Shown: positions 25,727-34,517 of the stretch, in pieces
Layout of the letters: every line of letters starts with the position of its first letter
Numbering within the stretch: position 1 is the first letter of the stretch
Source of the DNA: a virus
Length of the DNA stretch: 64,000 nucleotides
Reading direction: 5' to 3' (one strand)
Virus record (IMG/VR): IMGVR_UViG_3300037110_000087
Coordinates: 1 to 64,000 of that record
The notes under the pieces: model-generated
Seen by the model: the letters and a program-made list of their open reading frames with translations, nothing else
Databases searched by the model: none
Told to the model about the DNA's origin: nothing
Position numbers and translations under genes: made by a program

Positions 25727-25756
25727 TTGATAACCCCCGAGAAGTTATGATAGAAT
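25727..25756 (+). promoter_or_regulatory. Sigma70-like promoter with extended -10
   Basis: TTGATA (25727-25732), 18-nt spacer, TAGAAT (25751-25756) with TGA before it. It drives the plus-strand gene at 25776 (AGGAG site between). It sits in the 93-base gap facing away from the polymerase gene. Confidence 0.7.
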
Positions 25757-25775
25757 AGAGGAGATTGGAGTAAAT

Positions 25776-26168
25776 ATGTCAAAATTGAAGTTCACTGCAA
25801 AGAAAACCAAAAAGTACCCCAAAATCACGTTCAATAAGGATAACAAGTCGGGCAACGACAAGAGTGCTGTTAAACCCTTGAAGAACAAGAAAGCAGATGT
25901 TGGTCGTATTCCCTGGGTTTATGATTTTGATCTAGAACCCGCTGTCGATCCCGACGATGCTGCCTCAAGAGTCATCAAAATAATCATCAAAGATGATATG
26001 GGACAATCGCATTCCTTCTTAATTGATCCCACCATTGGAAGTGATTTCGGGGAGGCATTAGCGAGATTTTCAGAAGCCGATTATGAACAGGACGATCTAG
26101 AGGAAGGCCCAGAAGATCCAATGATTGGTGACGCCCAGGATCTTAGCAATGGGCCATTTGAACCCTAG
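25776..26168 (+). CDS. Basic-N-terminus hypothetical protein (130 aa), possible tag variant
   Basis: Begins MSKLKFTAKKTKK, a strongly Lys-rich N-terminus that can be aligned to the shared tag as KLxFxA after an extra Ser (not strict). The remainder is acidic (EPAVDPDDAASRV..., EEGPEDPMIGDAQDL). No known fold. Alone on the plus strand in the middle of the minus block with its own promoter, and its end overlaps the convergent 26143 gene by 26 bases. Confidence 0.7.
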   Translation: MSKLKFTAKKTKKYPKITFNKDNKSGNDKSAVKPLKNKKADVGRIPWVYDFDLEPAVDPDDAASRVIKIIIKDDMGQSHSFLIDPTIGSDFGEALARFSEADYEQDDLEEGPEDPMIGDAQDLSNGPFEP

Positions 26169-27948
26169 ATTCCAGGTAAGCTCTCGGGCCTAATTCAATA
26201 AAATCAACAATTGATTTAATAAAATGCACCTGATATGCTGAATTCTCATAGATCAGCAATTCAGGTGCTTTTCCATGTAGATCATTGCCTTTCATATCCC
26301 GATAAAGACTGTTATTCCACGCGTTTATGAAGTGGTAGATTCTATCCACCTTATCATGAATGCCCTTGATGTTCAATGCGTATTCAATGAACTTTCCCGC
26401 TGATTTAAATTGACTTGCCAGATACCAAGCCTTCTCATTCCAAGTCCCGTTTGAGATAATCTCCAATCTCATCCGATTCTCGGCGTTACCCCCGAATCTT
26501 AGATTCAGTTCATCCTTAAAAATCCCCTCAGCTGAGTAAGAGGAGGCATATTGCTTGCGACAGTAATCCCCTGTCTTCGCCAGCAGCCCAAGGCCCTCTA
26601 ATCTCAGTCTCCAATTGTAAAGTGTGTTATTAGAGACTTTCTCACATCCCCAGTCCTCCAAGACCGGGTTGTACATCTGTACTGGACGCTTACAATTATG
26701 AGCGGGGCCACTCTTAATAATTGTTCCATAGATGATCGTCATGAGTAGCGAATTGTAGACTGAACTCTGCACTGAGGACAATAGGCTGAGATCTTCCTCA
26801 TCAAGTTCAATTGCTAGTCTTGGTCCAAGTTTCCGTAAAAGAATTTCATATTGTTGATCCCTCTCCAACTTGCGGTTCTGCCACCGTGCACCCTTTGGCT
26901 TGCCCTGGTTGACAACCAATTTGACCAGTGCCTTCACACCTTGCTTGCTTAGAAGATGGGTATCATAACCATTAGGGTTCTGTTCAGTTGTATATTTTCT
27001 ATAATCAAAGGGATCCTCCTCTGGCTCCTCTTGAATCAGATCTGAGGCAGGTTTGATCACCAATGAAGGGTAGACCTCCTTGCTCATTAAAAGTTCAGTA
27101 ATCTCTAGACTGAGGAAACAATTAGTGGTGCTAGAGTCAGTCTTATCCAGGATTCGTTTATCTGGCTTAGCCCCACAAGCCATGTTAACCACTGGGGCAA
27201 GATTACCAAGGAATCGATCAATATACCAGTCCCGTAATCTCGCTCTCACCTTATGATTCCAACTAGAATTCGCTCCAATCAGAACAGGAACGAAGATCTT
27301 AATTCCCTCTCTGCTTGGGGATAACAGTACTGGATGAGGAACTAATTTCTTAATATCCTCTTGGAATTCATGGATTGAGTCATAACCGACTGCTGGGTAG
27401 GTATCAAAATCTATGAATAGGACAGTTGGCCGATCTACCGGACAAGAACCATCACTAGCTATAAATCTCTTGGACTTGTAGTGGTTCCCTCGATCAAGGG
27501 CCATCACTAGGTTTTCTTTCTTGTCAAAATGGTGAGATCGATAGATTGCTGATTTTAGATTCTTAGGAAGTGGGAGGAGCTGTCCCTTAATTCCTCGCTT
27601 GGATTCTAGGGTTCGGGATGCCTCATAAATAGAAGTGCTCCTACCAAGCGAGAATTCCAAGCTCCTCCTGCCACCCACATGCTTGTAATCGACAAAGCCT
27701 GTATCAAGGAGTTTACCAAATTGTTGTGGGATCAGTTCATCACCAAACCATTCCAATCTTCGAATGATCCTTGGGGTGATCTCAATCCCGCTATAGGGCG
27801 ACATCGCTTCAGCCAGTTTGGAAAGAATCTCTCTGGCGTCAAACAACTCCCCGGATTCAGTATCTACCCAATCATAACCGCTACCAAATGGATCTCTTGA
27901 GTATTGATCGCCAAGATATTCATTAATCAACTCACTATAGGAATGCAT
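26143..27948 (-). CDS. Primase-polymerase-like protein (candidate phage primase)
   Basis: A 601-residue protein. Around residues 175-240 it shows PTVLFIDFDTYPAVGYDSI, then LLSPSREGIKIFVPVLIG, which resembles motif I (hhDhD) and the following S-P-S-x-x-G-h-K-h-h strand of archaeo-eukaryotic primase/VirE-N-type folds. The C-terminal half is helical with a possible winged helix near 410-470. No helicase domain is present. A primase in this replisome is otherwise missing, so this is the best candidate; it remains inference. Confidence 0.5.
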   Translation of the reverse strand: MHSYSELINEYLGDQYSRDPFGSGYDWVDTESGELFDAREILSKLAEAMSPYSGIEITPRIIRRLEWFGDELIPQQFGKLLDTGFVDYKHVGGRRSLEFSLGRSTSIYEASRTLESKRGIKGQLLPLPKNLKSAIYRSHHFDKKENLVMALDRGNHYKSKRFIASDGSCPVDRPTVLFIDFDTYPAVGYDSIHEFQEDIKKLVPHPVLLSPSREGIKIFVPVLIGANSSWNHKVRARLRDWYIDRFLGNLAPVVNMACGAKPDKRILDKTDSSTTNCFLSLEITELLMSKEVYPSLVIKPASDLIQEEPEEDPFDYRKYTTEQNPNGYDTHLLSKQGVKALVKLVVNQGKPKGARWQNRKLERDQQYEILLRKLGPRLAIELDEEDLSLLSSVQSSVYNSLLMTIIYGTIIKSGPAHNCKRPVQMYNPVLEDWGCEKVSNNTLYNWRLRLEGLGLLAKTGDYCRKQYASSYSAEGIFKDELNLRFGGNAENRMRLEIISNGTWNEKAWYLASQFKSAGKFIEYALNIKGIHDKVDRIYHFINAWNNSLYRDMKGNDLHGKAPELLIYENSAYQVHFIKSIVDFIELGPRAYLESRVQMAHC

Positions 27949-28023
27949 GATACCTCATGTGCCTTATAACCATATGTCGGTTTGTTGGGACAAAACCTTC
28001 TGCTCCATTATAGGAACCGGAAA

Positions 28024-28032
28024 TGTTAGAAT
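28024..28032 (+). promoter_or_regulatory. Extended -10 promoter
   Basis: TGTTAGAAT (TG-n-TAGAAT) in the divergent gap between the primase-like gene and the plus-strand block that starts at 28048. No good -35 is visible, but TGn compensates. It is likely the first promoter of this block. Confidence 0.5.
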
Positions 28033-28047
28033 ACTAGTAGGTGAATT

Positions 28048-28380
28048 GTGCAAAAGAATCCCTTGTCTAAAATCTGGTGGACGAAGAGTCCTGGACGAAG
28101 ACCCCAGAGGTTACCTTTCTGCCTTCCTGTGTCAGAGGAAGAAGTTAGACGAGATCCAGCGATCAAAGGAAAAATACCTAGGAGAACTACCTTCTCTGTA
28201 ACTGAACCTGAGTTGGAAAGAAAAGCAGTGCAGGATGAGGACGAATGGGATAATCTGTGTGGTAAGTATCATTACAAGGTAAGCCGAGATCCAAGTGACA
28301 AGACTAGTACCGCTTGGTTCAATGGTAAACAAGTTGGATACTGGGATGGAGAGGATCAGGAAGGCTGGGTTGGGATATGA
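28048..28380 (+). CDS. Hypothetical protein (110 aa) ahead of the ART gene
   Basis: GTG start at 28048; a downstream start near residue 25-60 is possible, since the first 30 residues (GRRPQRLPFCLP) look less gene-like than the DEDEWDNLCGKYHYKV...WFNGKQVGYWDG end. The TGA overlaps the ATG at 28377 (ATGA), so it is coupled to the ART gene. No family recognised. Confidence 0.5.
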   Translation: MQKNPLSKIWWTKSPGRRPQRLPFCLPVSEEEVRRDPAIKGKIPRRTTFSVTEPELERKAVQDEDEWDNLCGKYHYKVSRDPSDKTSTAWFNGKQVGYWDGEDQEGWVGI

Positions 28381-29729
28381 AACTAATCCTAAGAGCTATG
28401 ATCAGGAAAGCAGTCAATGAATGGAGAGGCTGGGTCACTGGGGAGTATTGGATCGAAAAGGACGGAGGCGAGACTGAATGTAGTGGTGATGGTGAATATG
28501 ACCACGAGAGTTACGCCAAAGAGGTCATTGCCAATCATTATTCAGATGAGGCCCAACAAACACTGTTCCGATTCTTTGGTCTGGGACCCGATGGGAAAGA
28601 CCTGCCAGGAAATCGAAAGACCAAAGCCAAGGAAAATCGAATTGAATATCCTATGGAATTTAGTCAATGTGTTGATTATGAAGAAGTGGTCAGAATGATG
28701 TGTGAAGATAAGTATCCGGCAAGGGAAGAGGATTTCATGCCGGATGCTCTCATGTATAGACATGAAATCAGGAAGTTCTTCCAGAAGTACTTTGAAGCAG
28801 TTCATGTAGTTAATAATTACTTTGGTTGCTGGATTGTAACCGACGACATAGTAAAGAATATTGGGACTTACCTAATGAATAGGTCCGAAGAGTATAGTTA
28901 TGATTATAACGAACGGGATGTTTTGTATTTAGAGGAAATTGGAGTAAAAAAGGTCAAAGAATACAAAGTGATCGAATTCTTAGTCTGTGATCATGCGACA
29001 GATTTAAGGAAAATTCAGCAGGATATCGAGAGACTCGCTGATGGCAGCATGAAAGATACTGAACCCACTGTCAAGAACAAGGAAAAACTACCCAACGAGA
29101 AGCCCAACAAATGGGTTAAGCCGAAGGTCACCACTCAGAACTATATTGATAAAACTCCTCTTGAAGATCGCATGACCTGCAGACAAAGAGAACGTGACAA
29201 CGCGTTTAATCAAGAAGCAGGCTGGGAAGATCCGCTCCCTGGCCAATTCGACTACTGGTTCAAAGGATCAAAGGTCGTGGACAAGAAAGGTCGCCCTCTT
29301 GTCTGCCATCATGGCACTCCTGATAGACGGAGATTAGACGAATCGCAGAGATTCGAAAGTAAGAATAACGCGTATTTTTTCACTCCTGATGTAAATGTTG
29401 CCAAGACTTACGCTAATCCTACGAGAGCGTGGGACTATCAGGAATGTGTCCCAGGTGTTTTGAGCTTCTTCCTTAAGATTGTTGATCCTATGATTGTTGA
29501 TTGGAGAGGGCAGAGATTCCATGGAACTCAAAAGGTAATTGAAGAGGCTCGCGAGAAGGGTCATGATGGCGTGATTATCAACAATGTGATCGATAATTAT
29601 TCAAATTATGATATTAATAAGCGTAATAAGCCGACCACCGTATATGTGGTGTTCAATCGAAATCAGATGAAGTCAATTGATAGTGAGTTGTTTACAGATA
29701 GCGACGAATTCACTGCCTCTAGGGAATAA
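28377..29729 (+). CDS. Tagged ADP-ribosyltransferase (ART-PolyVal-type C-terminus)
   Basis: A 450-residue protein beginning MKLILRAMI (shared tag). Residues about 1-280 are a novel acidic, helical region with no known domain. The C-terminal part carries the polyvalent-protein ART signature: FDYWFKGSKVVDKKGRPLVCHHGTP, AYFFTPDVNVAKTYA, a KGHDGVIINNVID strand and TTVYVVFNRNQMKSID at the end. Such phage-borne ARTs modify host proteins with ADP-ribose from NAD. The paired ART at 10138 has the same tag. Confidence 0.85.
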   Translation: MKLILRAMIRKAVNEWRGWVTGEYWIEKDGGETECSGDGEYDHESYAKEVIANHYSDEAQQTLFRFFGLGPDGKDLPGNRKTKAKENRIEYPMEFSQCVDYEEVVRMMCEDKYPAREEDFMPDALMYRHEIRKFFQKYFEAVHVVNNYFGCWIVTDDIVKNIGTYLMNRSEEYSYDYNERDVLYLEEIGVKKVKEYKVIEFLVCDHATDLRKIQQDIERLADGSMKDTEPTVKNKEKLPNEKPNKWVKPKVTTQNYIDKTPLEDRMTCRQRERDNAFNQEAGWEDPLPGQFDYWFKGSKVVDKKGRPLVCHHGTPDRRRLDESQRFESKNNAYFFTPDVNVAKTYANPTRAWDYQECVPGVLSFFLKIVDPMIVDWRGQRFHGTQKVIEEAREKGHDGVIINNVIDNYSNYDINKRNKPTTVYVVFNRNQMKSIDSELFTDSDEFTASRE

Positions 29730-29767
29730 CAGGTTATACAGATAAGAGTCCCTATTCTAGGATGTCC

Positions 29768-31339
29768 ATGTCTGACTTGCCCAAGGCTTTTTTACAGAGA
29801 GGTTTGTTCGTCCCAGCTAATTGGGTAGATCAAAATCCAGGCATTCTGGCTCATTATACCTATGTGTTTAAAGAGAAGTCAATGGAACTGGGTGAGATGA
29901 TGACCGTCCATAATGAGATCCTGACTTATTCCCGGATGGGCGAATATTATGAATTTTCCAGGGGTGATCTGACTAAGACTTACAACCTGTTTGGCAGTCA
30001 CTTCGATATCAGGGATGGACGCTCTAATGTCCCTATTGGAATTCCATTTCAGTTCAATCCCAACAAGTCTCTAAAGGATGCTCAGAAGCAAGCCCTAAGA
30101 GAGTTTATTACCCCTAATATTGGTGGTGTAATTGAGGCTCCCCCTGCATTTGGAAAGACGGTCTTGATGGTCGCTTATATCAGTATGGTTCAACAAAAGA
30201 CACTTATCATCGTGAATAAGACTGGCCTAGTGGAGCAGTTCATTGACAGAGCTAGGGAGTTCTCTAATCTTAATGAATTAGAAACCAAGAAAACCAAGCT
30301 AATTGGCAAGTTAGCATTTAAGAAGGGTGTGCCAATCACTTATCCAATCACCGTAACCACTTTCCAAATGTTTAGTACTGAAGATGGATTGGCTAGAGTC
30401 CAGAGTATTGCTAACGAGTTTGGAGTGGTGTTCGTAGATGAATGTCATCGCTCCCCTGCAGCTACTTTGATCAAGGTAATTTCCGGTCTAAACCCATTAA
30501 TTAAGGCCGGTGTCAGTGCCACCCCGGAGAAGCGAAAAGATCAGAAACACGCGCTATTGCCAGATCTGATTGGGCCAGTGCGGGTGAAACCATTGGTCAA
30601 GAATGACTGTGTAGTGAAATTTGTCATGGGCCAGTACATTCCGTTTAAGAACCCCAATCCTCGATTCCAACTGGCAGTAGCCGTTCTAACTAATAGTATC
30701 GCCAGGAATCGCAAGATCTGTACCAATGTGATCGCGGATATTAATGTTGGACATCGGGTAATGATTTTAACAATGTTTATTAAGCATTGTGATCTGCTCA
30801 AATCAATGCTGGAGACAGAGGGGGTTCGTGTTGAACGATTGATTGGGAAATCTTCCAAGAAAGAACGCGATGATGTGACAAACCGGCTCAATGCCCTTGA
30901 TAATTGTATTGATTATATTAAGGAACGTAGCTCAGTGGAGATTGATTGGGATGAGATCCTGACTTGGAAAGATTTATTCGATGCGAGCGTCAATCTGCCC
31001 CTGGAAACTCAGGAGAAGATTAAATATTATTATTCAATCCGACTAGATTGCGTAGTTGCCACTTCAGGTCTATTAGGTGAGGGATCTGATATCCCCTGTC
31101 TGAGCAGTCTTCATTTGGTCGTTCCCCTGGCCAACGAGATCGCTATTGAGCAATCAATTGGGAGAATCCAACGGACCTTCAAGCGGAAATTAGCCCCTCT
31201 AGCTACCTACTACAGTGACCCCGGTCTAGGAATCTTTAGAGGTTGCAAGATGAGGGTGAAGAAAATCTGCGAGGGCTTGGGTTATACTATAATTGATGAA
31301 ACTGTAAAGAAAGATTTAAACGATGATGGTACAATCTAA
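29768..31339 (+). CDS. SF2 DNA helicase (UvsW/RAD25-like)
   Basis: A 523-residue protein with helicase motifs in order: Walker A EAPPAFGKTV (about 123-132), DEAD-type box VVFVDECHR, GVSATPEKR (motif III) and the arginine-finger motif QSIGRIQRT. The N-terminal 100 residues recall UvsW-type DNA-binding domains. Such enzymes remodel forks and recombination junctions. Start set at ATG 29768, six bases downstream of another ATG, because AGG lies 6 nt before it. Confidence 0.9.
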   Translation: MSDLPKAFLQRGLFVPANWVDQNPGILAHYTYVFKEKSMELGEMMTVHNEILTYSRMGEYYEFSRGDLTKTYNLFGSHFDIRDGRSNVPIGIPFQFNPNKSLKDAQKQALREFITPNIGGVIEAPPAFGKTVLMVAYISMVQQKTLIIVNKTGLVEQFIDRAREFSNLNELETKKTKLIGKLAFKKGVPITYPITVTTFQMFSTEDGLARVQSIANEFGVVFVDECHRSPAATLIKVISGLNPLIKAGVSATPEKRKDQKHALLPDLIGPVRVKPLVKNDCVVKFVMGQYIPFKNPNPRFQLAVAVLTNSIARNRKICTNVIADINVGHRVMILTMFIKHCDLLKSMLETEGVRVERLIGKSSKKERDDVTNRLNALDNCIDYIKERSSVEIDWDEILTWKDLFDASVNLPLETQEKIKYYYSIRLDCVVATSGLLGEGSDIPCLSSLHLVVPLANEIAIEQSIGRIQRTFKRKLAPLATYYSDPGLGIFRGCKMRVKKICEGLGYTIIDETVKKDLNDDGTI

Positions 31340-31364
31340 ATAGATAGAATTCATGGAGTAAGTA

Positions 31365-32081
31365 ATGAAACTGACACTTATCGCAACTGTCACTAGAGAA
31401 GCAAACAAATACATCGTGAATAAGCCTGGACACAAGGATAGCAAGGGTAAACCCGCTCCCTGGTGTGTAGTGGACAAGAAGGGTAAGATCATTGGCAGTC
31501 ATGCTACCAAGGAATTAGCTGAAAAAGCGTTCCGTGGTATGGAAATGAATAAGCATGCTGAATACCTACCTAATATCATCAACAAGCGTACTCCTGAGAA
31601 CAACAAGAGTAAGATCGAGCACAACAAGGACGTCGAGAAGGACGAGAAGAATGAACGTTTCTCTCCCAAGGGCGAGGACGAGAAGAATGATCGCTTTGAA
31701 CCCAAGAAGCTGTTGAAGGATAAGCCAGCTGAGAGACTCAATCCCAAGGTGGAGACTGACAAGCCCAATACTCGCTTTGAACCCAGGGGTCTGCCCAAGG
31801 ACGAGAAGAACGACCGTTTCTCAGGCAAAACCGCCAAGAAAGAGATCCCTTTTGATTCTGCGAGTCATCTCAAGGCTATTTGGGAAGGTTCTGTGATCGC
31901 CAAGATCCTGAAGAAGCTGGAAGCTGCTGGTCCTTTCTCCGTGGAAGAGGGCAAGTCTGCTGCCAGACAGGCATTGACTAAGGTCGAAGACACCTTCATC
32001 AGTCGCTATTCTGAGGAGGAATGGGACGAGATGAAACCAAAGCTCTTGACCAAGATCGTCAGAGCACTCAAAGTCAAGTAA
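31365..32081 (+). CDS. Tagged protein with five degenerate charged repeats (238 aa)
   Basis: Begins MKLTLIATV (shared tag). Residues about 30-60 (WCVVDKKGKIIGSHATKELAEKA) resemble a motif widespread in phage proteins of unknown role. Residues 92-160 hold five repeats with the core DEKN-[DE]RF-x-PK (DEKNERFSPKG, DEKNDRFEPKK, DKPAERLNPKV, DKPNTRFEPRG, DEKNDRFSGK). The C-terminal third is helical. Likely a flexible, highly charged protein; a nucleic-acid or partner-binding role is a guess. Confidence 0.7.
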   Translation: MKLTLIATVTREANKYIVNKPGHKDSKGKPAPWCVVDKKGKIIGSHATKELAEKAFRGMEMNKHAEYLPNIINKRTPENNKSKIEHNKDVEKDEKNERFSPKGEDEKNDRFEPKKLLKDKPAERLNPKVETDKPNTRFEPRGLPKDEKNDRFSGKTAKKEIPFDSASHLKAIWEGSVIAKILKKLEAAGPFSVEEGKSAARQALTKVEDTFISRYSEEEWDEMKPKLLTKIVRALKVK

Positions 32082-32082
32082 T

Positions 32083-32322
32083 ATGAAACTACATCTGATA
32101 GCCACTCTCAATTTAGATATTAAACTCCTTGATTGGAGTAGTGGAGATATATGCGTTAATGGGAAAGATATGACCGGCCCTGAGGCCGAGAAGTTTATTC
32201 TGAGCCACGAAGATAGCACCCCCGTAGCTCTTTCTAGAGCCTATAGTAAGAGACATAGAGGGATCCACAGAACTACCGTGGGTGATCTGCGCAGGGAAAA
32301 GAATGGCTGGTGGAGCTGGTAA
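32083..32322 (+). CDS. Tagged small protein (79 aa)
   Basis: Begins MKLHLIATL (shared tag), then a short charged body rich in His/Arg/Ser and ending in GWWSW. ATG is two bases after the previous stop. No known fold; a small cargo-like protein would fit the tag idea. Confidence 0.65.
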   Translation: MKLHLIATLNLDIKLLDWSSGDICVNGKDMTGPEAEKFILSHEDSTPVALSRAYSKRHRGIHRTTVGDLRREKNGWWSW

Positions 32323-32363
32323 GATCCTTTCTCGCCATGGAAGCCAATAAACACGGATAATTG

Positions 32364-32705
32364 ATGAAACTTCACCTTAGGGCTTCACTTGGGTATATCA
32401 CTAAACAACAAATGCTCGATCAAGGGGGTAGTGGATACCTTGATCGAGCATTTCTTTGTATGATACCCGTCTTGAAGATAGAAGGGAGGGAGCCTAATCC
32501 TGCTGCTTCCGATGAGGAAGGGTATAAGAAGGGCCGAAAAATATTGGTTCCTATCGAAGTAGAATACCGAGCGAGTGAAGATTTGTATTACTTATATGCA
32601 GGCAATCATCGAGTAGTTCAAGCAGAAATCAATGGGGATCAGATGATCAAGGCGTGGGTCCAACCTGATCAAGGACGAGTGGGTCCTTCTGCAAGGAAAT
32701 TATGA
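32364..32705 (+). CDS. Tagged ParB-like fold protein (113 aa)
   Basis: Begins MKLHLRASL (shared tag) at ATG 32364; an in-frame TTG at 32361 precedes it. The C-terminal half, ILVPIEVEYRASEDLYYLYAGNHRVVQAEINGDQ, has the ParB/Srx rhythm (G-N-H-R-h-x-x-A), where ParB folds bind nucleotides. Short for the family, so function is unclear. Confidence 0.6.
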   Translation: MKLHLRASLGYITKQQMLDQGGSGYLDRAFLCMIPVLKIEGREPNPAASDEEGYKKGRKILVPIEVEYRASEDLYYLYAGNHRVVQAEINGDQMIKAWVQPDQGRVGPSARKL

Positions 32706-32717
32706 GACTAAATGACC

Positions 32718-32733
32718 TAGGTTAAAAAACCTA
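32718..32733 (+). other. Hairpin upstream of the PP-loop pair
   Basis: TAGGTT-AAAA-AACCTA forms a 6-bp stem just before AGGGAG, the likely ribosome-binding site of the gene at 32749. It may be a weak terminator or modulate translation of that gene; no long T-run follows. Confidence 0.3.
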
Positions 32734-32748
32734 AGGGAGTTTTGCCTT

Positions 32749-33375
32749 ATGAAGGTAATTATAGCGGATTGTAGTAACGAAGGAATCCTCTATATTGGTG
32801 ATGATTTATTAGTCGCCAATCAATTAAAATTTGGTTTAGTCGACACCAAGATTAGGATTCTGTTCCCTAGTAATCCCGCTTATGAATTGATCACGCGAGA
32901 AGAACTCTTTCAGAAGAATGCCCACTATTGGATTAATGCTGATAATATTGTGGCAGGGCTTGATAAGCAAGCCTTCAATCCCATTTATCTTAAGAGAAGA
33001 ACCCTGGTCAAGCTTAGGTATCCACTCATGGAAGAGCTGATGAGATTTGTCATATCGGCTAGTAAAAGAAGTAAAATCGCTATATGGGATGGATTTGAAA
33101 ATAATATCGCACAAGCAATAAGCGAATATAAACCACCATTTATGGGTTTCCCTCCTGATATTCAGGAATATGCGCATATCAATCGAATATCGCCAGAGAT
33201 AGCCTTCCGAGAATTACGGTTGCAAATGCAGAATGTACAGAGTTTAAAAATGCGCATCTATGCGCAGCAGCGATATTTTATGGATCAGATTAATTCAATT
33301 ACCACTCCTCAACAATTTACACCCTTATATGAAGAACTCTCGGATAAATTTTTCCGTGATTCCATGATCGGATAA
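32749..33375 (+). CDS. Hypothetical protein (208 aa), partner of the PP-loop gene
   Basis: Starts at ATG 32749 behind AAGGGAG. Mixed alpha/beta with a helical C-terminus (ELRLQMQNVQSLKMRIYAQQRY) and no recognised motif. It ends one base before the PP-loop gene, so the two are likely co-translated and may act together. Confidence 0.65.
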   Translation: MKVIIADCSNEGILYIGDDLLVANQLKFGLVDTKIRILFPSNPAYELITREELFQKNAHYWINADNIVAGLDKQAFNPIYLKRRTLVKLRYPLMEELMRFVISASKRSKIAIWDGFENNIAQAISEYKPPFMGFPPDIQEYAHINRISPEIAFRELRLQMQNVQSLKMRIYAQQRYFMDQINSITTPQQFTPLYEELSDKFFRDSMIG

Positions 33376-33376
33376 G

Positions 33377-34468
33377 ATGCGATCTTTATTCAACTACAAT
33401 CCAAATCGTTTTAGGTCTATGCCGGGTCAGGATATACAAGATTGGCTCTCTCTACATAAGATCATCAATGACAACATCTCCATCGTAGATAGATCCGGTG
33501 TATTGAAATTACCTATTAGAACTCAGGTTGCACCTCATCTTATTATGCCCTCTTATGACCCAGATTTTAGTATGACCTATGAGGAATGTTGCCAACTTAG
33601 TGCCAGAGAGTTGATAGCACGACAAGAGCGCTTAGATATTCCGATTAGGATTCTTTATAGTGGTGGGATCGATAGCAGTCTAGTTTTAGTTAGTCTTATC
33701 AAGGAACTTGGTCTTGCTGCTGCTGAATGGCGAATTGAATTAGTAATGAATATGGAGAGCATCGAAGAAAATCCTTGGATGTGGGAGAAAATAATAAGGA
33801 CCAGCAAGATTAGACTTGTTAATGGTGAACAGCACTCAGCTGATTGGGGTAAAGATCGGATTCTGGTTGGTGGAGAATTCAATGATCAGTTATTAGGCAT
33901 GGATACCTACAAGGACTTAGTGCGCTGGCGGGGTGAAGGTATACTCATACAACCTTGGACCGAGACTATTATGACCGACTATTTCCTCTACAAAGGACTT
34001 GATCGGAGGCTGGCAGAAAAATGGACACACTTATGGTCGGTACAACTGCTAGCAGCTCCTTGCGCTGTCGAGACAGTTGCGGATTGGTGGTGGTGGTTAA
34101 ATTTCAGCTGTAAATGGACTAGTGTTTATTTTAGCTCTTTATCCTATGTGCTCAATCCTGCCAATATAAACCAGGACTATCTTAAGGATTACTATTGTCA
34201 GTTCTTTGGCAGTGATGATTTCCAACGTTGGTCCATGAAGGACACCACACACAAGCATAAGGGTACCATACTCAGCTATAAATGGCATTCTAAAAAATTA
34301 ATAGCTGAATTCCTAGGTAGTCCAGAATTCTTGCAGAAAATCAAACGGGGTAGCTTCTGGAATCTGATAGCCCTCAAGCGTGGTGTAGATGCCATTGATA
34401 ATGAATATAACTATATATGGAAAATATCCCAGAGTGAATGGTATAGCCCAACGAATAGTTTTAACTGA
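33377..34468 (+). CDS. Asparagine-synthetase-like PP-loop enzyme
   Basis: A 363-residue protein with a PP-loop SGGIDS at residues 95-100 (AMP-forming ATP pyrophosphatase) and ILVGGEFNDQLLG, matching the second conserved loop of asparagine synthetase C-terminal domains. The N-terminal glutaminase domain with its catalytic Cys is missing. It could amidate a carboxylate (peptide, nucleotide or small metabolite) using an external amine. Substrate unknown; the preceding gene is a likely partner. Confidence 0.75.
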   Translation: MRSLFNYNPNRFRSMPGQDIQDWLSLHKIINDNISIVDRSGVLKLPIRTQVAPHLIMPSYDPDFSMTYEECCQLSARELIARQERLDIPIRILYSGGIDSSLVLVSLIKELGLAAAEWRIELVMNMESIEENPWMWEKIIRTSKIRLVNGEQHSADWGKDRILVGGEFNDQLLGMDTYKDLVRWRGEGILIQPWTETIMTDYFLYKGLDRRLAEKWTHLWSVQLLAAPCAVETVADWWWWLNFSCKWTSVYFSSLSYVLNPANINQDYLKDYYCQFFGSDDFQRWSMKDTTHKHKGTILSYKWHSKKLIAEFLGSPEFLQKIKRGSFWNLIALKRGVDAIDNEYNYIWKISQSEWYSPTNSFN

Positions 34469-34517
34469 GCTTACCAAGTTGATTAGCAGGTTATAAACCT
34501 ATAAGTAGGGGTGTGTT

